Assembly (NCBI GenBank): GCA_002418895.1
Contig: DIFA01000001.1
Location: forward strand, 1-19,556
Reading direction: 5' to 3'
DNA from: Dehalococcoidia bacterium UBA5760
Lineage (GTDB): Bacteria > Chloroflexota > Dehalococcoidia > Dehalococcoidales > UBA5760
DNA: 19,556 nucleotides
Both the position numbers and the translations under genes were made by a program. This document shows positions 4,783 to 12,742 of the stretch, one piece after another. Under the pieces are notes generated by a model that saw only the letters and a list, made by a program, of their open reading frames with translations, was not told where the DNA came from and made no database searches. Every line of letters begins with the position of its first letter. Position 1 is the stretch's first letter.

Positions 4783-7749
4783 TCAAGATAATGATTTACT
4801 GCCAGTAATAGATGGTTCCAGCGCTAGTTTCTGTCTCAACAATGCCAGAGGGCCGTCCGGCGCCACCAGTTCCGGCGGGAATTTGAGTACTTCTGTGGCC
4901 AGCCTATTGTCAACTTCTTGGCGCACAGTGTCTTGAGCGATTTCGTTGACTGGCCGCAGTTTCCGGTGTTTCAAATCATCGAAGATGGCAACCGCCCTGG
5001 AAAATGCTCGATCACATAGCTTGGTGGCATCCAATACTGGCATTGAAGTCAGAGCAGATACTCCAATTCTTCCTCTACCTGATTGCTGCTTATTGGCGTG
5101 CCACCAGTGAAGCAGGAGGCCAAGAGATGAGTTTCCCCAGAGCGTTAACACTTTCTCCTGATCCGTGTTGTTGAGGCTGATTGATGGCCATGCCGAACCA
5201 CCAATCGTACGCTTGCTTGTAAACTGCATGGCGGTCGATTGGCTATTAAACCTGAAATCGGCGTTGAAATGACAGTGGGATGCCGTTGACCATATACGGT
5301 CAGCTTTATTTTTCACGTTCATATCTTCAGCAGTACTAGCCCCCTGACGTATTACTCCCTCACTGTCGGCTTCGAATTCCATACACCTTTCTCTATCAGC
5401 ATCATGCGACCATAATATCGGATAGGTAGGAGCAGTCTTTGCTTTCAAAGCTTCTATTTGGAATGGCCCACGAATTCGTCCGTCGGGCGTATCGCCATTA
5501 ATATCTCGATGAACAGGTCCAACCCGACCAATCTTCGATACAGTTGTGACAGGAACTGATATGGCATTATTCTTAGTAATACCCGGTAACCAGATGAGGC
5601 CACAGTCGGCTATCTGGTAGGCTACCTGAGCGAGAGCACCATCCTTGATGCGAGCCAGGTTCCACGGGCCTTTTTCAGGGAGAGGAGCATCAATAGCATA
5701 TCCGATTACATCATCACCAAAATGAAACAGACTTCCGCCCACCGGTCCGTCTTCTAGTCTACGAAGATTTCCTTCCTTCAACTGTTGTATCTGGACAGCG
5801 GTGCTTGAGCCAGTCATTGTAGAAGATGGCCTCTCGTTGAGCACTACGAATGTTGCCCGGGTATTGTTTTTATTACCCTTGTGGCCGATAACAAGACATT
5901 CGCCCATTCCCGTATCCGCAGAAAAAGAAAGTTCATCATCCTTAGAACCGGCAATAGATATCAAAACAAGCTCACCATATGATTTTCGCAATAACTGTCG
6001 TGAAGCTTCCCAAGCGTCTCCGGACATCATACTGAGCGGCATAACCATAGCGAGGGTTCCGTTATACTTCAATTTACGGTCGGCGAGAACAAGGAAAGCA
6101 CTAGCCTCACCGGCATTGCCGTGTGCGCTCGTCCCCTGGAGAAGCCGCTTTGCGGCTTTCGCCATTTCCCGCTGTTCTTCTGCTTTTGAGCCAAAAGCGG
6201 CAAACATTGGGTTAAGTACTTCTGCTTTAATGGCAGAATGGTCAGTATCTCGTGTGAACGGAGGATTCATAATAATCATGTCGAACGAAGCATGAGGTAA
6301 AGTAGACCATGCTTCTTGCTCACTTTCGCCCATTCCTTCGATAGCCCTTGCCGTTATCGAAAGAATTCCGAACATCCTCATCGGATCAAGTAAATCGAGA
6401 GAACCAAGAGCAACCCCGCCATCATCCTGCTTGCCGTACGTGACTGCTAAAATCGAACTGCCTTTGTATTTAATAGTAGGATGAGCCCCGGCCAGCATTG
6501 AAGCCGTAAGGTGGGCTGCCGCTGGTAATACATCACAACCTACCAATGCGGTAGACATCATTGCGGGGTGAATCATTTCAGCATCACCACCTGAAGCTTC
6601 GTGTAACTGGCTTATACGGCGGTAACCAGCGGATAAAAGCGTACCGGTACCGCAGGCAAAGTCGGCGATACGTAAGGCTATCACATCCTTCTCTTTCGAC
6701 CAAGAGCCACCGCCTGGTGTTTTGGCAGTGTCAATAGCCAGTCCGACCAGCAGCGCCGCCGAGGCTGGATTGGTATAGTAAGCCGCTAGGAACTTGCGGT
6801 CGGCTATCAGGCGCTGGAAGACGGCGCCGGTTAAATCATGTGAGCGCATCATGTGATTAGCTACGAGGTCACCGGCTGTCGTCACCAATCGTTCGAGGAG
6901 CGGTCTGGCCGTATCCATCGGAATAACTTCAAGTATACGCCGGGCAATATCGAAAATCGGCCAGTAATTGACTTTCAGAATCCTCCTCCAGTCTTCAAGC
7001 ATCTCATTTTTAGTGACACCACTGCGTTTGCCTCGTAGTTCGTCAAGCGTCCGCACATTATACAAATCACCATCGCCGCGAGCCAGACTTTCATGGAATA
7101 CCAGCGCATTGGCCAAGATGGTCGTTGCCATTCTCCGCGTTTGTTCTCCATCATGCTGACGGAGTTCCTCGCAAATCTTTTTTATCGCCCCTGGATGAGC
7201 TATCACCATATCCTTCAGAAGAGCGGCGGCCTCACTGACCCCTTCAACCAACATGTTGGCTGCTTCTTCAATAACCGCCGGAGGTACGGTAGCCGACTGA
7301 ATAAGCATCGACAAGGCGGTGACGTTACCGCTTACCCATCCGCTTTGCGGCCAGCGCTCAAATGATTCCGGACTTTCCCCGGTGTAAAGAGCCATCTCGA
7401 AGTCAGCCGCGCTGAGGATTTCATCTTTCAACGGTTGCCCTGAAAAGTCCCGTAATCTTGCTGGCAGCCTGATTGCTAACGACGACAATATTCGCCTGCC
7501 CGAAGGAGCCAGGTGGTCACCAAGACGTTGTCTGGCATCCGACTCAACAGAAATAGCTGGTAGAATTTCCGTCTCAACAATAACGGGGGAAACATTCGGT
7601 TCAGTAATAAGAATATCTGGCCTTTTACCGCTGCTCTTCAGGACATCGATATTTTCAGATCTCACAACGCCCTTGAAGCGCCATAAGCTCCGGGTTTCTA
7701 TTAAAACTCCAGCGAGGGCATCATTTATCGTGTGTTCGGTTGTTGCCAT
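4783..7749 (-). CDS. Nuclease-like/N6-adenine DNA methyltransferase fusion, type IIG-like
   Basis: This 988-aa protein combines several regions. Residues 1-70 have a PD-(D/E)xK-like core: RPDILI (43-48) then VIVETE (57-61), with Glu where the lysine usually sits. Residues 100-310 are helical. The gamma-type methylase core follows: motif X YYTNPASAALL (324-334), motif I ADFACGTGTLLS (362-373), and motif IV MNPPF (494-498). The C-terminal half (about 640-930) should hold target recognition, ending in GRGRIGVSAL and MPVLD. This order resembles single-chain type IIG/IIL restriction-modification enzymes, which cut and methylate with one polypeptide. The enzyme could instead be a methylase only, if the altered nuclease motif is inactive. 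ATG 7749 has AGGA 9 nt upstream. It is transcribed alone. Confidence 0.85.
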   Translation of the reverse strand: MATTEHTINDALAGVLIETRSLWRFKGVVRSENIDVLKSSGKRPDILITEPNVSPVIVETEILPAISVESDARQRLGDHLAPSGRRILSSLAIRLPARLRDFSGQPLKDEILSAADFEMALYTGESPESFERWPQSGWVSGNVTALSMLIQSATVPPAVIEEAANMLVEGVSEAAALLKDMVIAHPGAIKKICEELRQHDGEQTRRMATTILANALVFHESLARGDGDLYNVRTLDELRGKRSGVTKNEMLEDWRRILKVNYWPIFDIARRILEVIPMDTARPLLERLVTTAGDLVANHMMRSHDLTGAVFQRLIADRKFLAAYYTNPASAALLVGLAIDTAKTPGGGSWSKEKDVIALRIADFACGTGTLLSAGYRRISQLHEASGGDAEMIHPAMMSTALVGCDVLPAAAHLTASMLAGAHPTIKYKGSSILAVTYGKQDDGGVALGSLDLLDPMRMFGILSITARAIEGMGESEQEAWSTLPHASFDMIIMNPPFTRDTDHSAIKAEVLNPMFAAFGSKAEEQREMAKAAKRLLQGTSAHGNAGEASAFLVLADRKLKYNGTLAMVMPLSMMSGDAWEASRQLLRKSYGELVLISIAGSKDDELSFSADTGMGECLVIGHKGNKNNTRATFVVLNERPSSTMTGSSTAVQIQQLKEGNLRRLEDGPVGGSLFHFGDDVIGYAIDAPLPEKGPWNLARIKDGALAQVAYQIADCGLIWLPGITKNNAISVPVTTVSKIGRVGPVHRDINGDTPDGRIRGPFQIEALKAKTAPTYPILWSHDADRERCMEFEADSEGVIRQGASTAEDMNVKNKADRIWSTASHCHFNADFRFNSQSTAMQFTSKRTIGGSAWPSISLNNTDQEKVLTLWGNSSLGLLLHWWHANKQQSGRGRIGVSALTSMPVLDATKLCDRAFSRAVAIFDDLKHRKLRPVNEIAQDTVRQEVDNRLATEVLKFPPELVAPDGPLALLRQKLALEPSITGSKSLS

Positions 7750-7793
7750 GACTAAAATTCCTACTTAGCTGACTGATCTACCTGTATGGCTAA

Positions 7794-7822
7794 ATTATAC
7801 ATTGCATGAAGAATGCATACAA
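7794..7822 (-). promoter_or_regulatory. Candidate promoter of the large methyltransferase gene
   Basis: The - strand has TTGTAT (7822-7817), a 17-bp spacer and a perfect TATAAT (7799-7794), giving a leader of about 40 nt before ATG 7749. An inverted repeat TGCAT-GAAGA-ATGCA lies in the spacer and could be an operator. The -35 box is weak. Confidence 0.45.
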
Positions 7823-8040
7823 TAAGTGAACCTTCTAAAGTTTATGATTAGGAACTTGGTATGGTGATCTGAAACAGCGTTGCACAATACTGACGAATGT
7901 TCAGTTGGTTTAATTCAAGACTGTAGGACGCACCGCTTAATATTCATCACGTTCATCGCGAATACCAAATCGGCGTGGTGACAGCTATTTCAAGCGGGGC
8001 CGGTAAGCTCTATCCTCTGGGTATCAGCGCTGCTTCCTTG

Positions 8041-9195
8041 TCATTGCGGAGTGAAAATCAGTAATCCGTCGCCAGAACAATAGATGGAGAGCTCATCGTC
8101 TTGAATATTGTATGTCTCAGCGGCACTTAGCAGCGCAAAGAAATCATGTTCCTGAGTCATTCTTGCTGCGGGAAAGCATAGCATCATCGTGGAGGTAACA
8201 GGGGGTATTATGGTCAGCTGATTGCCGTCGATTTCGTAGTTGACGGAATAGCTGTTGCATCCTCCGGAACCAACAACCTTTCCGGTATCGCTCTTGAATT
8301 CCGCAGTGACGGTGGTGCCTGCCAGCAGAGAACTCAGCGCCTCTGCATCACCGTATTCCTGCAGTTCCCAGGTGATGTCTTCGATTGGAGGCATTTCTTC
8401 AGGCGGTGCTTCCTCGACCTGCTCGACAAATACCATCTCTTTATCGTCAGCACATGAGACAATCAGCTTGTCAGCATGGACCCGGAACGTCTCTGCCGTA
8501 TTGAGCAGCTCAAAGAAATCATGTTCCTGAGTCATTCTTGCTGCTGGAAAGCACAGCATCATCGTGGAGGTAATAGGGGGTATTATGGTCAGCTGATTGC
8601 CGTCGATTTCATAATTCACAGAGTAGCTGTTACACCCTCCGGAACCCGCAACCTTTCCGGTATCGCTCTTGAATTCCGCAGTGACGGTGGTGCCTGCCAG
8701 CAGAGCCTTCAGGTCCCCTGCATCACCGTATGCCTGCAGTTCCCAGGGAATGTCTTCGATTGGGGGTATTTCTTCAGGCGGTGCTTCTTCTACCACCTTG
8801 AACGTGGTAGTCGACATCTCCGACCAATCGCCGTTATTGTCCTGGACTATCAGGCCGATGCTGTGGTCGCCTACAGACAAAGATGACGTCTCAAAAGTGG
8901 CGGTGGTACCCAGGTCGCCGTCCAGGCTCGAACTCCAGCGGTAGGCTACCACGGTCCCGTCCTTATCCGTGCCATGTCCTTGAAAAGACACTAATTGATC
9001 TTCGACTGCCTGGCTTGGGATAATCGAGTCGATATAAGCAACCGGCGGGATGTTGACCGGAACCGGACTTGGCGATGGAGCTGGTGAAGGAGCGGGAGTT
9101 GGAGCCGGTTCAAGAGTACTGGTAAAGGGCAGGCAGCTAGTTGCCATCAGGCTTGTTATAGCCGCTACAGCGATGATCATAATTAAGTTCTTCAT
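8041..9195 (-). CDS. Lipoprotein with PKD-like domain and two META domains
   Basis: The start is ATG 9195 (384 aa): it has GAGGAG 5-6 nt upstream and sits about 42 nt after a strong promoter, whereas the frame open back to 9294 runs through that promoter. Residues 1-21 form a signal peptide ending in MATSC, a loose lipobox with Cys21. A Pro/Ala/Ser linker (30-46) leads to a PKD-like Ig fold (50-135, with DKDGTVVAYRWSS and GDHSIGLIVQD). Two META/HslJ-type domains follow, each with WELQ.., GSGGCNSYSVNYEIDGNQLT and STMMLCFP. The two are nearly identical over a 125-residue period. META domains occur in envelope and heat-shock-associated proteins; the precise role is unknown. Expected location: the outer face of the cytoplasmic membrane. 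Confidence 0.85.
   Translation of the reverse strand: MKNLIMIIAVAAITSLMATSCLPFTSTLEPAPTPAPSPAPSPSPVPVNIPPVAYIDSIIPSQAVEDQLVSFQGHGTDKDGTVVAYRWSSSLDGDLGTTATFETSSLSVGDHSIGLIVQDNNGDWSEMSTTTFKVVEEAPPEEIPPIEDIPWELQAYGDAGDLKALLAGTTVTAEFKSDTGKVAGSGGCNSYSVNYEIDGNQLTIIPPITSTMMLCFPAARMTQEHDFFELLNTAETFRVHADKLIVSCADDKEMVFVEQVEEAPPEEMPPIEDITWELQEYGDAEALSSLLAGTTVTAEFKSDTGKVVGSGGCNSYSVNYEIDGNQLTIIPPVTSTMMLCFPAARMTQEHDFFALLSAAETYNIQDDELSIYCSGDGLLIFTPQ
8060..8790. repeat. Tandem duplication of the META domain, 375-bp period
   Basis: Long stretches recur at a 375-bp offset with few changes. For example, ATGTTCCTGAGTCATTCTTG occurs at 8146 and at 8521, and the GGTATTATGGTCAGCTGATT block recurs in the same way. 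The period equals 125 codons, so the reading frame is kept. High nucleotide similarity indicates a recent duplication or ongoing gene conversion. Confidence 0.8.
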
Positions 9196-9243
9196 TAGTC
9201 TCCTCAGCTCCAGGCAAACAATATAGTTCAAATTGGTGACTTT

Positions 9244-9272
9244 AATATACTCTTGAGCTTCTGAGCTGTCAA
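9244..9272 (-). promoter_or_regulatory. Promoter of the META lipoprotein gene
   Basis: A perfect TTGACA (9272-9267), a 17-bp spacer and TATATT (9249-9244, five of six matches) on the - strand predict initiation near 9237 and a 42-nt leader to ATG 9195. Confidence 0.7.
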
Positions 9273-9320
9273 TATCCTCTGAGGTTGAGAGCACCCTCTG
9301 TTAGAGCATATCCTGTGACC

Positions 9321-9359
9321 CCGGCATTCCGTTATCTGCCGGTGAATATGAAATGCCGG
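9321..9359. repeat. Inverted repeat between the META gene and its upstream neighbour
   Basis: CCGGCATT (9321-9328) and AATGCCGG (9352-9359) are perfect 8-bp inverted repeats, with a further GCCGG inside. They lie just after the stop of the 251-aa gene (- strand). There is no T-run, so if it ends transcription it is not a typical intrinsic terminator; it may be a REP-like palindrome. Confidence 0.3.
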
Positions 9360-9363
9360 TGTA

Positions 9364-10119
9364 CTATAAGATGCCGGTTATAGTTGTGTTGACATAATCA
9401 TGTATGTGACTGGCTATCCTGTCGTATGCCATGAAGCCCTCTTTGGAGGGGAGAATTAAGGACCTTATCTCATCCCCATATCCTCGAGTAGCGCAGCCCA
9501 TCACCAGAACCCCTTCCTTGACCGGTTCGTGGGTTTTGATGGCGTTTTCCGGATTGGTGTCGGCACCCTCGACGCGGATTAGCTGTGCCATCATTTTGAA
9601 ATCGGTGTCGGACAGCGCCAGTTTCGGCCAGATGGCTATTTCGGCTTCGCCTCCCGCCCGGAGCGTATTGGTCAGGTCGGCCAGGAGCGGTTCCTTCAGC
9701 AAAGGGTCATGATTCAGGATGTCGGCAATCTTGCCGCCGCTCCACTTGAAGTCGACGATATTTCCCTTTTTATATTTTACCTGGGCCTTGGCGTTCAAGT
9801 TCTTCCAGTTTTTCTTGTCCTTGCCCACATAGCAGTCCACGGCATAGAGGAAAAAAGCCGACCAGTTGTTCTCCGTACTCATGGTATCCTGCCGGGGTCG
9901 TGATGTTCCTACGTGCTGCATCACTGCATATATGATTTTATCGATGTTCATGCTTTCTAATCTAATACACTTCTGCCGGCAGTTTTCCGGTGGGTTTTTC
10001 GTATCCTGAACAAAGTCGACTGCGTCGGCGATTGAAGCAATGCCCAGGGAATCGAGGTATGCACTCAGCGTTTTCAGGTGCTCCGCCTGGATCGGTCTTA
10101 GATCGATAAGTTTTACCAT
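9364..10119 (-). CDS. Conserved-looking hypothetical protein, 251 aa
   Basis: I do not recognise this family. The protein is soluble by composition, with no signal peptide or membrane segment. The first 60 residues are helical (MVKLIDLRPIQAEHLKTLSA..) and include a Cys pair NCRQKC (46-51). The middle is rich in Lys and Trp (KDKKNWKNLNAKAQVKYKKG), and the C-terminal third has alternating beta-like and helical stretches (VLVMGCATRGYGDEIRSLIL). An AGGAGGTGA lies about 13 nt upstream of ATG 10119, slightly long but strong. It stands alone between tRNA-His and the META lipoprotein gene. Base composition and reading-frame integrity support a real gene. Confidence 0.75.
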   Translation of the reverse strand: MVKLIDLRPIQAEHLKTLSAYLDSLGIASIADAVDFVQDTKNPPENCRQKCIRLESMNIDKIIYAVMQHVGTSRPRQDTMSTENNWSAFFLYAVDCYVGKDKKNWKNLNAKAQVKYKKGNIVDFKWSGGKIADILNHDPLLKEPLLADLTNTLRAGGEAEIAIWPKLALSDTDFKMMAQLIRVEGADTNPENAIKTHEPVKEGVLVMGCATRGYGDEIRSLILPSKEGFMAYDRIASHIHDYVNTTITGIL

Positions 10120-10159
10120 GCTGGTCTATTCACCTCCTGCTTGCCGCTCGGTCTACAGC

Positions 10160-10190
10160 AAAAAGAGTGCCGACTGATGTCGAGTCGGCA
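10160..10190 (-). terminator. Intrinsic terminator after tRNA-His
   Basis: On the - strand TGCCGACT - CGACATC - AGTCGGCA forms a perfect 8-bp stem with a 7-nt loop, followed after three bases by TTTTT (10164-10160). It lies about 50 nt beyond the tRNA 3' end and also separates the tRNA from the 251-aa gene. Confidence 0.75.
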
Positions 10191-10230
10191 GTTTCGAACG
10201 CCGGCGCTCTATCCGCTGGGGTATAGTCGC
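10191..10230 (-). pseudogene. tRNA-like 5' half, probably a decayed tRNA
   Basis: Eight bases after the CCA of tRNA-His the - strand reads GCGACTATACCCC, AGCGGATAGAGC, then CCGGCGTTCGAA. The D-loop/D-stem segment AGCGGATAGAGC is typical of tRNAs, but its partner is CCCC instead of GCTC. The anticodon stem pairs only with an 8-nt loop, and no T-arm follows because the terminator stem begins there. It may be a broken second tRNA of a former His-Xxx cluster, or a coincidental match. Confidence 0.3.
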
Positions 10231-10238
10231 AGAGCTGT

Positions 10239-10315
10239 TGGGGTGAGTGGAGGGATTCGAACCCTCGATCTTCAGGGCCACAACCTGACGCCCTAACCGC
10301 TAGGCTACACTCACC
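10239..10315 (-). tRNA. tRNA-His (GTG)
   Basis: A full cloverleaf folds on the - strand. The acceptor GTGAGTG/CACTCAC has an extra G-1 opposite discriminator C73, the hallmark of tRNA-His. The D-arm is GCCT..GGGC. The anticodon stem TCAGG/CCTGA has loop TTGTGGC with anticodon GTG. The T-arm is GAGGG-TTCGAAT-CCCTC, and CCA is encoded (10241-10239). It is flanked by its own promoter and terminator, so it is a single-gene unit. Confidence 0.97.
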
Positions 10316-10329
10316 ATAAGAACATAAGT

Positions 10330-10359
10330 ATTATAGCTAAAAACCTCTTCTCCCCGCAA
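10330..10359 (-). promoter_or_regulatory. Promoter of tRNA-His
   Basis: On the - strand TTGCGG (10359-10354), an 18-bp spacer and a perfect TATAAT (10335-10330) place initiation about 8 nt before the tRNA 5' end. A 6-bp hairpin (CCCGCA..TGCGGG, 10353-10370) overlaps the -35 region. Confidence 0.5.
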
Positions 10360-10404
10360 TGTGGTGCGGGATGATGCAGGCTGTTTTCGCTATGGCAATG
10401 CCTT

Positions 10405-10674
10405 TCAGATAAGCTCAACAATGGTAACCCCGGCTCCTCCCTCTCCGTACCCGCCGGGCCGGTAGGATTTGACCAGGGGATGATGGGCGAGCTGCCTCCT
10501 GGCTACCTGGCGTATCGTTCCGCTGCCCTTGCCGTGGATTACCCTTACCCGGTACAGACCGGCCAGCATAGCGTCGTTAAGGTATTGGTCCAGCTTTAGC
10601 AGCGCCTCGTCTACAGTGAGGTGGCGGAGGCGCACCTCGTCGGTTACCGGTTCTACCCGTCTGTTGCTGTCCAT
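10405..10674 (-). CDS. Stand-alone Smr-domain protein
   Basis: This 89-aa protein consists of a single Smr (small MutS-related) domain, the fold found at the C terminus of MutS2, which binds or nicks nucleic acid. It shows LRHLTVDEALLKLDQYLNDA (17-36), corresponding to the LDLHGxtvxEA start of the domain. This is followed by RVRVIHGKGSGTIRQVAR (42-59), with the diagnostic HGKGxGxLR loop, and a GGxGVTIVEL end (80-88). The usual LDLH/LDLR start reads VRLRHL, so one commonly acidic position differs. No MutS2 ATPase gene is present beside it. It may be the last gene of the leftward run from 14.2 kb; the ribosome site (GGGGGG, about 12 nt upstream) is poor. Confidence 0.85.
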   Translation of the reverse strand: MDSNRRVEPVTDEVRLRHLTVDEALLKLDQYLNDAMLAGLYRVRVIHGKGSGTIRQVARRQLAHHPLVKSYRPGGYGEGGAGVTIVELI

Positions 10675-10774
10675 TAGCTGATAGCTAGTACCCCCCGGGC
10701 TAATTTTAGCACTATAAGCTGCGGCAGATAAAGCGCGTCTTTTCCGGCTGCAGCTGCGTTCTGAACGCTGAGGG

Positions 10775-11992
10775 CTACTTCAGGCTTTCGGTCAGGTCCT
10801 GGCGGCTGGTTATTGCAGCGGCTTTGTCCAGGAAGTCCTTTATCGAGCTGCTTTGCTCTCTCAGCTTTTCCACTTCAGCCCCTATCGGGTCGATTGAGGT
10901 CGGGCTGTCGGCATAGGCTCCGTGAAAAGCGAAGTAGGCCTGGTTCAGCTTCCTGATGTGATAGCCCATGGAGGCGAGATACTGCCGTTTCTCTTCCATG
11001 AATTCTTCCGCCGGCTCTATTTCGCCCCGGCTCAGGTATTCATCGACGGTTCTCCTGATCTCCCTCATCTCCCGGTTAAAGTCGAACCCCGAGTCGTCGG
11101 GTGGATCCTGACTGCCGTTTTCTCCGACCCGGGCGTAGTATTTCCGGTACACGATAGCTCCGATTTCCTTGCTCGTCATACTGGCTACCGTCTCGTTGAT
11201 GGTGGCGATTTCGTAGTTCGGGGAAAGCCCGGTCAGGTCCAGGGTATACAGGATCCCCAGCGGCTTGAAGAACAGGTATTGGTGCAGCCATTCCTCGGTC
11301 GCGGCGTCGATGGTGAAGCTCAGGCTCGCTTTATTGGTGACAAAGCTGGGGTAGGTCGAACCCAGGCCGCCGATTTCCACCACCAGTGCGGATACCCCTA
11401 ATTCAGCGGCCTCTTCCTCGATAGCTTCCATCTCCGCTGTGCTGATGTCCTGCTTGAGCAGGATCTTCCTGATGCTCTCGATCCTGTCCCGGGGTGAAAT
11501 CACCAGCATGTGCGGCGGTCTCTCCAGGCTGAAATTGAGCGGGGGAAAGTTGACTCTCAGGCTGGTCAGAGGGTTAAAGATCCCCTCTTCGGCCAGGACT
11601 GCCTTGATCTGCTTTTCTATTATCCTCTCCACGGTATTCTCCAGGCCCAGCTTGCTCTTCTTGAGCAGGGCGAGTTCACCCTGCAGCAGGGCCAGGTCGC
11701 CCTGCCTGGTACCGCTTTCTACGGCCCGGATTTCCCGCTCCTGCCTGTTAATCAGACTGACCGTGTCGAAATACTGGAACACCTTATCGGTTTCTTCGGG
11801 GTTGTCGAACCAGCTTTTAGCCCACTGCACCATTTCCCCGGGTGCCGTCCGGCACTCCCAGGCTAAAACACTGAAGCCGTATGGCCTGGCGATTGAATCC
11901 AGGCGGTCGTCGAGACTCTGGCTGGTACCGCAGCCGGCGATGCACAACCCGGCCAGCAGCAGGCCCAGGATGAGGATCAGCTTTGCTTTCAA
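10775..11992 (-). CDS. Lipoprotein with degenerate zinc-peptidase (gluzincin-like) motif
   Basis: A 405-aa protein that starts at TTG 11992 (no in-frame ATG nearby). The signal peptide ends in a good lipobox, IAGC (18-21), so it is probably anchored to the outside of the membrane. A coiled-coil-prone segment (80-135, NRQEREIRAVESG..) precedes a region with TEEWLHQYLFFKPLG (232-246) and INETVASMTSKEIG (265-278). This spacing is that of proteins with HEWxHxYL..NETVA zinc sites, but the first histidine is Glu233 here. It may be an inactive relative, may use other ligands, or may not be a peptidase at all. A C-terminal helical part (300-405) has no known match. It lies between the thyA-type gene and smr in a leftward run. 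Confidence 0.8.
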   Translation of the reverse strand: MKAKLILILGLLLAGLCIAGCGTSQSLDDRLDSIARPYGFSVLAWECRTAPGEMVQWAKSWFDNPEETDKVFQYFDTVSLINRQEREIRAVESGTRQGDLALLQGELALLKKSKLGLENTVERIIEKQIKAVLAEEGIFNPLTSLRVNFPPLNFSLERPPHMLVISPRDRIESIRKILLKQDISTAEMEAIEEEAAELGVSALVVEIGGLGSTYPSFVTNKASLSFTIDAATEEWLHQYLFFKPLGILYTLDLTGLSPNYEIATINETVASMTSKEIGAIVYRKYYARVGENGSQDPPDDSGFDFNREMREIRRTVDEYLSRGEIEPAEEFMEEKRQYLASMGYHIRKLNQAYFAFHGAYADSPTSIDPIGAEVEKLREQSSSIKDFLDKAAAITSRQDLTESLK

Positions 11993-12094
11993 TTTATTCC
12001 ATATGCCCCCGTCTGGGTAGATTGAGGATGGGATCGGAGCAGGTTCAGGTTTCTCAGTCTGGCAAAGGGCAGGGAATGCGGGTATCCTTACTAT

Positions 12095-12742
12095 CTATTC
12101 CAGTCTCGCTGTGGTTCGAGCCAGCTCCCAGGAATACTCGTAAAGGTGCATCCCCTTGCTGATGGCGATAATCTCGCCGTCTTCGACGCCTATTTCTCCG
12201 GCCATGTATTCCTTGAGAAGCTGCATCGCGGCCAGGTTGGAGGGGAAGCCGGCCCACAGGTCCCAGGAGCGGAAGTAGACGATAAAGTTGAGTCTGTTGT
12301 TTAAGATTCTGGTATCTATCGATCTCAGACAGGGCGGGTCGGGCAGAAAAATGGACTGGGCATCGCCTACCGTCATAAAGGCCTGATTGGTATTATAGCC
12401 GTCTTCCTTATACATCCTGATTACTTCTTCGATCTGCTTCTCCAGGTACTGGCCGTAGGTATACTGTTCTCCCTCGGCTCTATGGGCGGTCATCAGGTAG
12501 GGAAGATAGCTCTCGATGTAATCCATCGTGGTCGGCGGGGGCACTCCCTGCGGGACGTCAGGGGTTAACGGCTTTATGCCGGGGCACTTGATCTTTACTA
12601 CCACGAACTCGAGCTCTTTCCGGCGTTCGTTGGTGTAGCTGCCCCGCTCGATCGTGTATTCCCGGCCGTTGGCCAGGACCTCGCGTAAGCAGAGGAACCA
12701 TGCCTCGGAAAGGTCTCTGGCTTCGATTGATGAGATTCTCAT
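12095..12742 (-). CDS. thyA: Thymidylate synthase, archaeal/methanogen type
   Basis: A 215-aa protein, shorter than bacterial ThyA (about 264). It would methylate dUMP to dTMP. Diagnostic segments of the archaeal-type family are CPGIKPLTPDVPQGVPPPT (53-71), a DPPCLRSIDTR loop (135-145) with the catalytic Cys138, FRSWDLWAGFPSNLAA (157-172) with the Arg/Ser/Asp phosphate and Asn169 base contacts, and SKGMHLYEYSW (195-205) with the His-x-Tyr pair. The key residues are present, so activity is likely; a dCMP-hydroxymethylase-like role is the main alternative. ATG 12742 has AGGG 8 nt upstream. The start follows the 233-aa gene by 114 bp. Its presence in a bacterial context suggests old transfer or lineage-specific use. 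Confidence 0.88.
   Translation of the reverse strand: MRISSIEARDLSEAWFLCLREVLANGREYTIERGSYTNERRKELEFVVVKIKCPGIKPLTPDVPQGVPPPTTMDYIESYLPYLMTAHRAEGEQYTYGQYLEKQIEEVIRMYKEDGYNTNQAFMTVGDAQSIFLPDPPCLRSIDTRILNNRLNFIVYFRSWDLWAGFPSNLAAMQLLKEYMAGEIGVEDGEIIAISKGMHLYEYSWELARTTARLE

Noticed and set aside
9196..9294. 33-codon N-terminal extension of the META lipoprotein
   Set aside because: It runs through a TTGACA-17-TATATT promoter and would bury the signal peptide.
10353..10370. Hairpin CCCGCA..TGCGGG as terminator of the smr gene
   Set aside because: The stem is only 6 bp and the T-run on the - strand is 9 nt away. It overlaps the tRNA promoter, so it is noted but not called.
11439..12020. 193-codon + strand frame opposite the lipoprotein gene
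   Set aside because: Its Ser/Arg/Leu-rich composition is typical of an antisense artefact. The - strand frame has a lipobox and family-like motifs.
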